Shown in pieces: positions 3,475 through 5,870 of a DNA stretch of 5,870 bases. The stretch lies in contig CACXYG010000094.1 in assembly GCA_902771745.1 (NCBI GenBank), positions 1 through 5,870 on the forward strand, read 5' to 3'. Origin of the DNA: an uncultured Erysipelotrichaceae bacterium. Its GTDB lineage: Bacteria > Bacillota_I > Bacilli_A > RFN20 > CAG-288. The first letter of the stretch is position 1; every line of letters starts with the position of its first letter. Below the pieces are notes generated by a model. It was not told the DNA's origin and made no database searches. It worked only from the letters and a program-made list of their open reading frames with translations. A program made the position numbers and the translations under genes.

Positions 3475-5870
3475 ATGCTTTTAAACAACGATTGGACTTT
3501 TTGGAAAAAGGGTGATGAAGAACATAAGATCAAGGTAGATTTACCTTATGACGCCATGCTCAGAGAAGAAAGAAGTATCGATGCCCCAGCAGGTGATAAA
3601 GTCGGTTTCTTCCAAGGTGGTGATTATTTTTATGAAAAGAAATTAAATCTCAATAAAGAAGATTTGGAAAACAGAGTCATCTACCTTCGTTTTGAAGGTG
3701 TCTATCATGATCCTGTTATCACCATCAATGGCAAAGAAGCTTATAAGAGAAATTATGGTTATACTGATTTCATCTTTGATGCAACTTCTTTCTTACAAGA
3801 AGGAGAAAATACCATTCTTGTATCTTCAATCAACTCGGATCAACCAAACTCCCGTTGGTATTCTGGCGGTGGTATTTATCGTGATGTCCATCTTTATAAC
3901 TATCCTAAAGCACACTGCATTCCTCGCTCTTTCAGAATCAGAACCATGGATTATCAAAAAGGTCTTGTCAAAGTCGAAGCTTTGATGAGTTCTCCTTGTG
4001 ACGCCACCTTATCCATCTTGGATATGGAGGGTAAAGAAATCTATGCCGAGAACAACAAAGGTACGGAATTAACCTCGATTATTGAAATCCCTGATGTCAA
4101 ACTCTGGAGTATTGATTCTCCTTATCTCTACACGTTCGTCTTATCCTATAACGGTGAAAAAGAAATCAAGAAGACCGGTATCCGTCAGATTGAATTAAAT
4201 AAGGAAAAAGGTTTCCTTTTAAATGGTGTCAGAACCCCACTCTTAGGTGGTTGTATCCACTCAGATAATGGTCTTCTTGGTGCAGAATCCTATAAAGATG
4301 TCGAAAGAAGAAAGATTCAGATCATGAAGGATGCTGGTTATAACGCAATCCGTTCTGCCCACAATCCGATTGTCGAATCCTTCCTTGATGCGGCGGATGA
4401 ACTTGGTTTCTTAGTCATGGATGAATATGTCGATTGCTGGTATACCCATAAGACCATCAATGACTATGCTTCTCATACCATGAACAATTATGAAGATGAC
4501 TTGAAGCAAATGGTCGATAAAGATTATTCTCACCCATCTGTCATCTTATATTCCACTGGTAATGAAGTTGGTGAAACCTCCTTTGAAAAAGGTATCGCCT
4601 TTACCAAGACTTTGACGGATTATCTTCACAAGTTGGATGATTCTCGTCCAGTCACCTGTGGTATCAATGTCTTCTTTAACGGTCTAGCACATACGCCATT
4701 TACCGTCTATTCTGATAAGAATGCAGAAAATGATATCAAGGCCAAAGAAGAGGCCAAGAAAAAGAGAGAAGAAGAAGCCGCTGCTGGTAAAAAGAAAAAA
4801 GAAAAACCTTCTGGATCTTCCGATATCTATAACGCCATTGCGAATTTAGTCGGTCAGAACTTCATGAAATATGGTGCCAAGCTTGGCATTGTCGACAAGC
4901 ATACCAAAGGCGCCTTTGCCAATATGGATGTCGCTGGTTATAACTATGGCATCAAGAGATACAAGAAAGACTTGAAGCACTATCCAGACCGTTTCATCCT
5001 AGGTAGTGAAACCTTCTTGAATGACGCTGGTGAATTCTATGAACTCTATCAGAAGAATCCACGTGTCATCGGTGACTTTGTCTGGTCTGGTATGGATTAT
5101 CTTGGTGAAGCCGGTTTCAACTCCTGGGCCAACGGCTTGGATTATGACTTTGCTAACGACCCCTCTGGTTGGATCACCGATGGTGGTGGAAGAATCAACA
5201 TCAACGGCGACTGGCTTAGTGAAATGGACTTCACGCGTGTCTGTTTCCACTTAGATACGATTGCTATCGGTGCTGTCTCTCCTCATGATATCGAAGGTAA
5301 GGCTCATCCAGCCGCCTGGAAGTTCTCTCGTGCCCTTCGCTCATATACCTTTGAAGGTTATGAGGGTAAAGATACCGAGATTGAAGTCTATTCCTATGCT
5401 CCATACTTTGAACTTTATCTCAACGATAAACTTCTCAAGAAATTCAAGAATAAGAAAAATAAGAATATCGGTAGACTCAAGATGAAGTATCAGCCTGGTG
5501 TCTTAAAAGCCATCGCTTATGATGAAAACCATAAGAAGATTGGAGAAGCTACTCTAGCTACTGCTTCAAAAGAAACCAAATTAAGTCTTGTTCCAGAAAA
5601 AGAGACTTATCATAAAGACGAGAAAGTGTATGTCCATGTTCGTTACACCGACGACAAACTTGAAATCAAACCATTGGTCAATAAAGAAGTCGAAGTATTA
5701 TCCGTGGAAAATGGTGAAATGATGCGTTTTGGTACCGGCGCTAGATGGAATAAGGCTACCTACTTTGATAAGAAGGTTAAGACTTATTATGGTAGAGCCA
5801 CAATGATCATCAAACCTAATGGCAATGGCCCAGTCACCATCAAGGTCAAAGACAGCGATGGCGAAGGAGC
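3475..5870 (+). CDS. Glycoside hydrolase family 2 enzyme, beta-galactosidase-like (partial, runs off right edge)
   Basis: The frame is open for 798 codons from ATG 3475 (SD AAAGGAG 3461-3467, 7 nt away) to the edge, with no stop. It hydrolyses terminal beta-linked sugars, most likely beta-galactosides, though beta-glucuronidase or another GH2 activity cannot be excluded. There is no signal peptide, so it is probably cytoplasmic and depends on a sugar importer elsewhere. Order: sugar-binding jelly roll about 1-145 with SRWYSGGGIYRDV at 126-138; Ig-like domain about 148-240; TIM barrel about 245-560 with RSAHNP (293-298), acid/base Glu364 in STGNE and nucleophile Glu512 in GSET; DUF4982-type domain about 630-705 (YFELYLND); and a second C-terminal Ig-like domain from about 716, cut by the edge. 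Odd: a lysine/glutamate-rich low-complexity insertion at about 417-449, and HSDNG (262-266) where relatives I recall often have HHDNG. Confidence 0.93.
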   Translation, partial: MLLNNDWTFWKKGDEEHKIKVDLPYDAMLREERSIDAPAGDKVGFFQGGDYFYEKKLNLNKEDLENRVIYLRFEGVYHDPVITINGKEAYKRNYGYTDFIFDATSFLQEGENTILVSSINSDQPNSRWYSGGGIYRDVHLYNYPKAHCIPRSFRIRTMDYQKGLVKVEALMSSPCDATLSILDMEGKEIYAENNKGTELTSIIEIPDVKLWSIDSPYLYTFVLSYNGEKEIKKTGIRQIELNKEKGFLLNGVRTPLLGGCIHSDNGLLGAESYKDVERRKIQIMKDAGYNAIRSAHNPIVESFLDAADELGFLVMDEYVDCWYTHKTINDYASHTMNNYEDDLKQMVDKDYSHPSVILYSTGNEVGETSFEKGIAFTKTLTDYLHKLDDSRPVTCGINVFFNGLAHTPFTVYSDKNAENDIKAKEEAKKKREEEAAAGKKKKEKPSGSSDIYNAIANLVGQNFMKYGAKLGIVDKHTKGAFANMDVAGYNYGIKRYKKDLKHYPDRFILGSETFLNDAGEFYELYQKNPRVIGDFVWSGMDYLGEAGFNSWANGLDYDFANDPSGWITDGGGRININGDWLSEMDFTRVCFHLDTIAIGAVSPHDIEGKAHPAAWKFSRALRSYTFEGYEGKDTEIEVYSYAPYFELYLNDKLLKKFKNKKNKNIGRLKMKYQPGVLKAIAYDENHKKIGEATLATASKETKLSLVPEKETYHKDEKVYVHVRYTDDKLEIKPLVNKEVEVLSVENGEMMRFGTGARWNKATYFDKKVKTYYGRATMIIKPNGNGPVTIKVKDSDGEG

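Noticed and set aside
4999..5250. Minus-strand ORF inside the GH2 gene and similar overlapping frames elsewhere
   Set aside because: They are shadows of well-supported coding regions with conserved motifs, and lack their own promoters or SDs.
1..5870. CRISPR array, tRNA, rRNA or insertion sequence
   Set aside because: No regularly spaced long repeats, cloverleaf sequences, rRNA motifs or complete transposase with terminal repeats were found.

Overview
The window looks like a chromosomal stretch from a low-GC Bacillota, most likely an Erysipelotrichia or RF39-like gut lineage. This is inferred from AT-rich intergenic DNA, AAAGGAG/GAGG ribosome binding sites, strong TTGA(C/T)T-TAT(A/C)AT promoters, compact rho-independent terminators, and a lipoprotein transporter and glycosidase of Bacillota type. 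TGA is a stop here (the ATPase ends TGA TAA) and TGG encodes Trp, so this is not a Mycoplasma-type code. All convincing genes are on the + strand.

Layout. (1) 1-125: an open frame running in from the left edge, unrecognised. (2) 126-610: no ordinary gene, but a compact unit sits inside it. Two LacI/cre-like operators (276-291, 308-323) precede a promoter-like region, a 24-codon ORF with an SD (412-486), two perfect hairpins and a strong terminator (516-546). This looks like a regulated small RNA or peptide transcript. (3) 611-3340: a four-gene operon. Its promoter (630-658) is wrapped in three copies of an 18-bp palindrome. The genes are an amino-acid-binding lipoprotein, a HisM/GlnP-type permease, a GlnQ-type ATPase and a small TrpR-like (YerC/YecD family) regulator, closed by a terminator at 3311-3340. 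(4) 3418-5870: a strong promoter with a LacI-type operator at its start point drives a long glycoside hydrolase family 2 gene (beta-galactosidase-like, with DUF4982-type C-terminal domains) that runs off the right edge.

The most striking observation is that the binding protein appears to be circularly permuted. The first beta strand of the SBP_bac_3 fold (the 'DKGKLVLG...PPF' segment that normally follows the signal peptide) is absent from the N-terminus and present at the C-terminus, while signal peptide, lipobox and ligand-binding motifs are intact.

A second observation links two ends of the same operon. The palindromes around the promoter share the core TAGTTAANTA with the E. coli TrpR operator when aligned by centre, and the last gene of the operon encodes a TrpR-superfamily protein. 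This suggests an autoregulated, amino-acid-sensing import operon, possibly for tryptophan or another aromatic amino acid. A third is that the small transcript and the GH2 gene carry the same class of TGTA...TACA operator, so one LacI-family sugar regulator (or CcpA) may control both.
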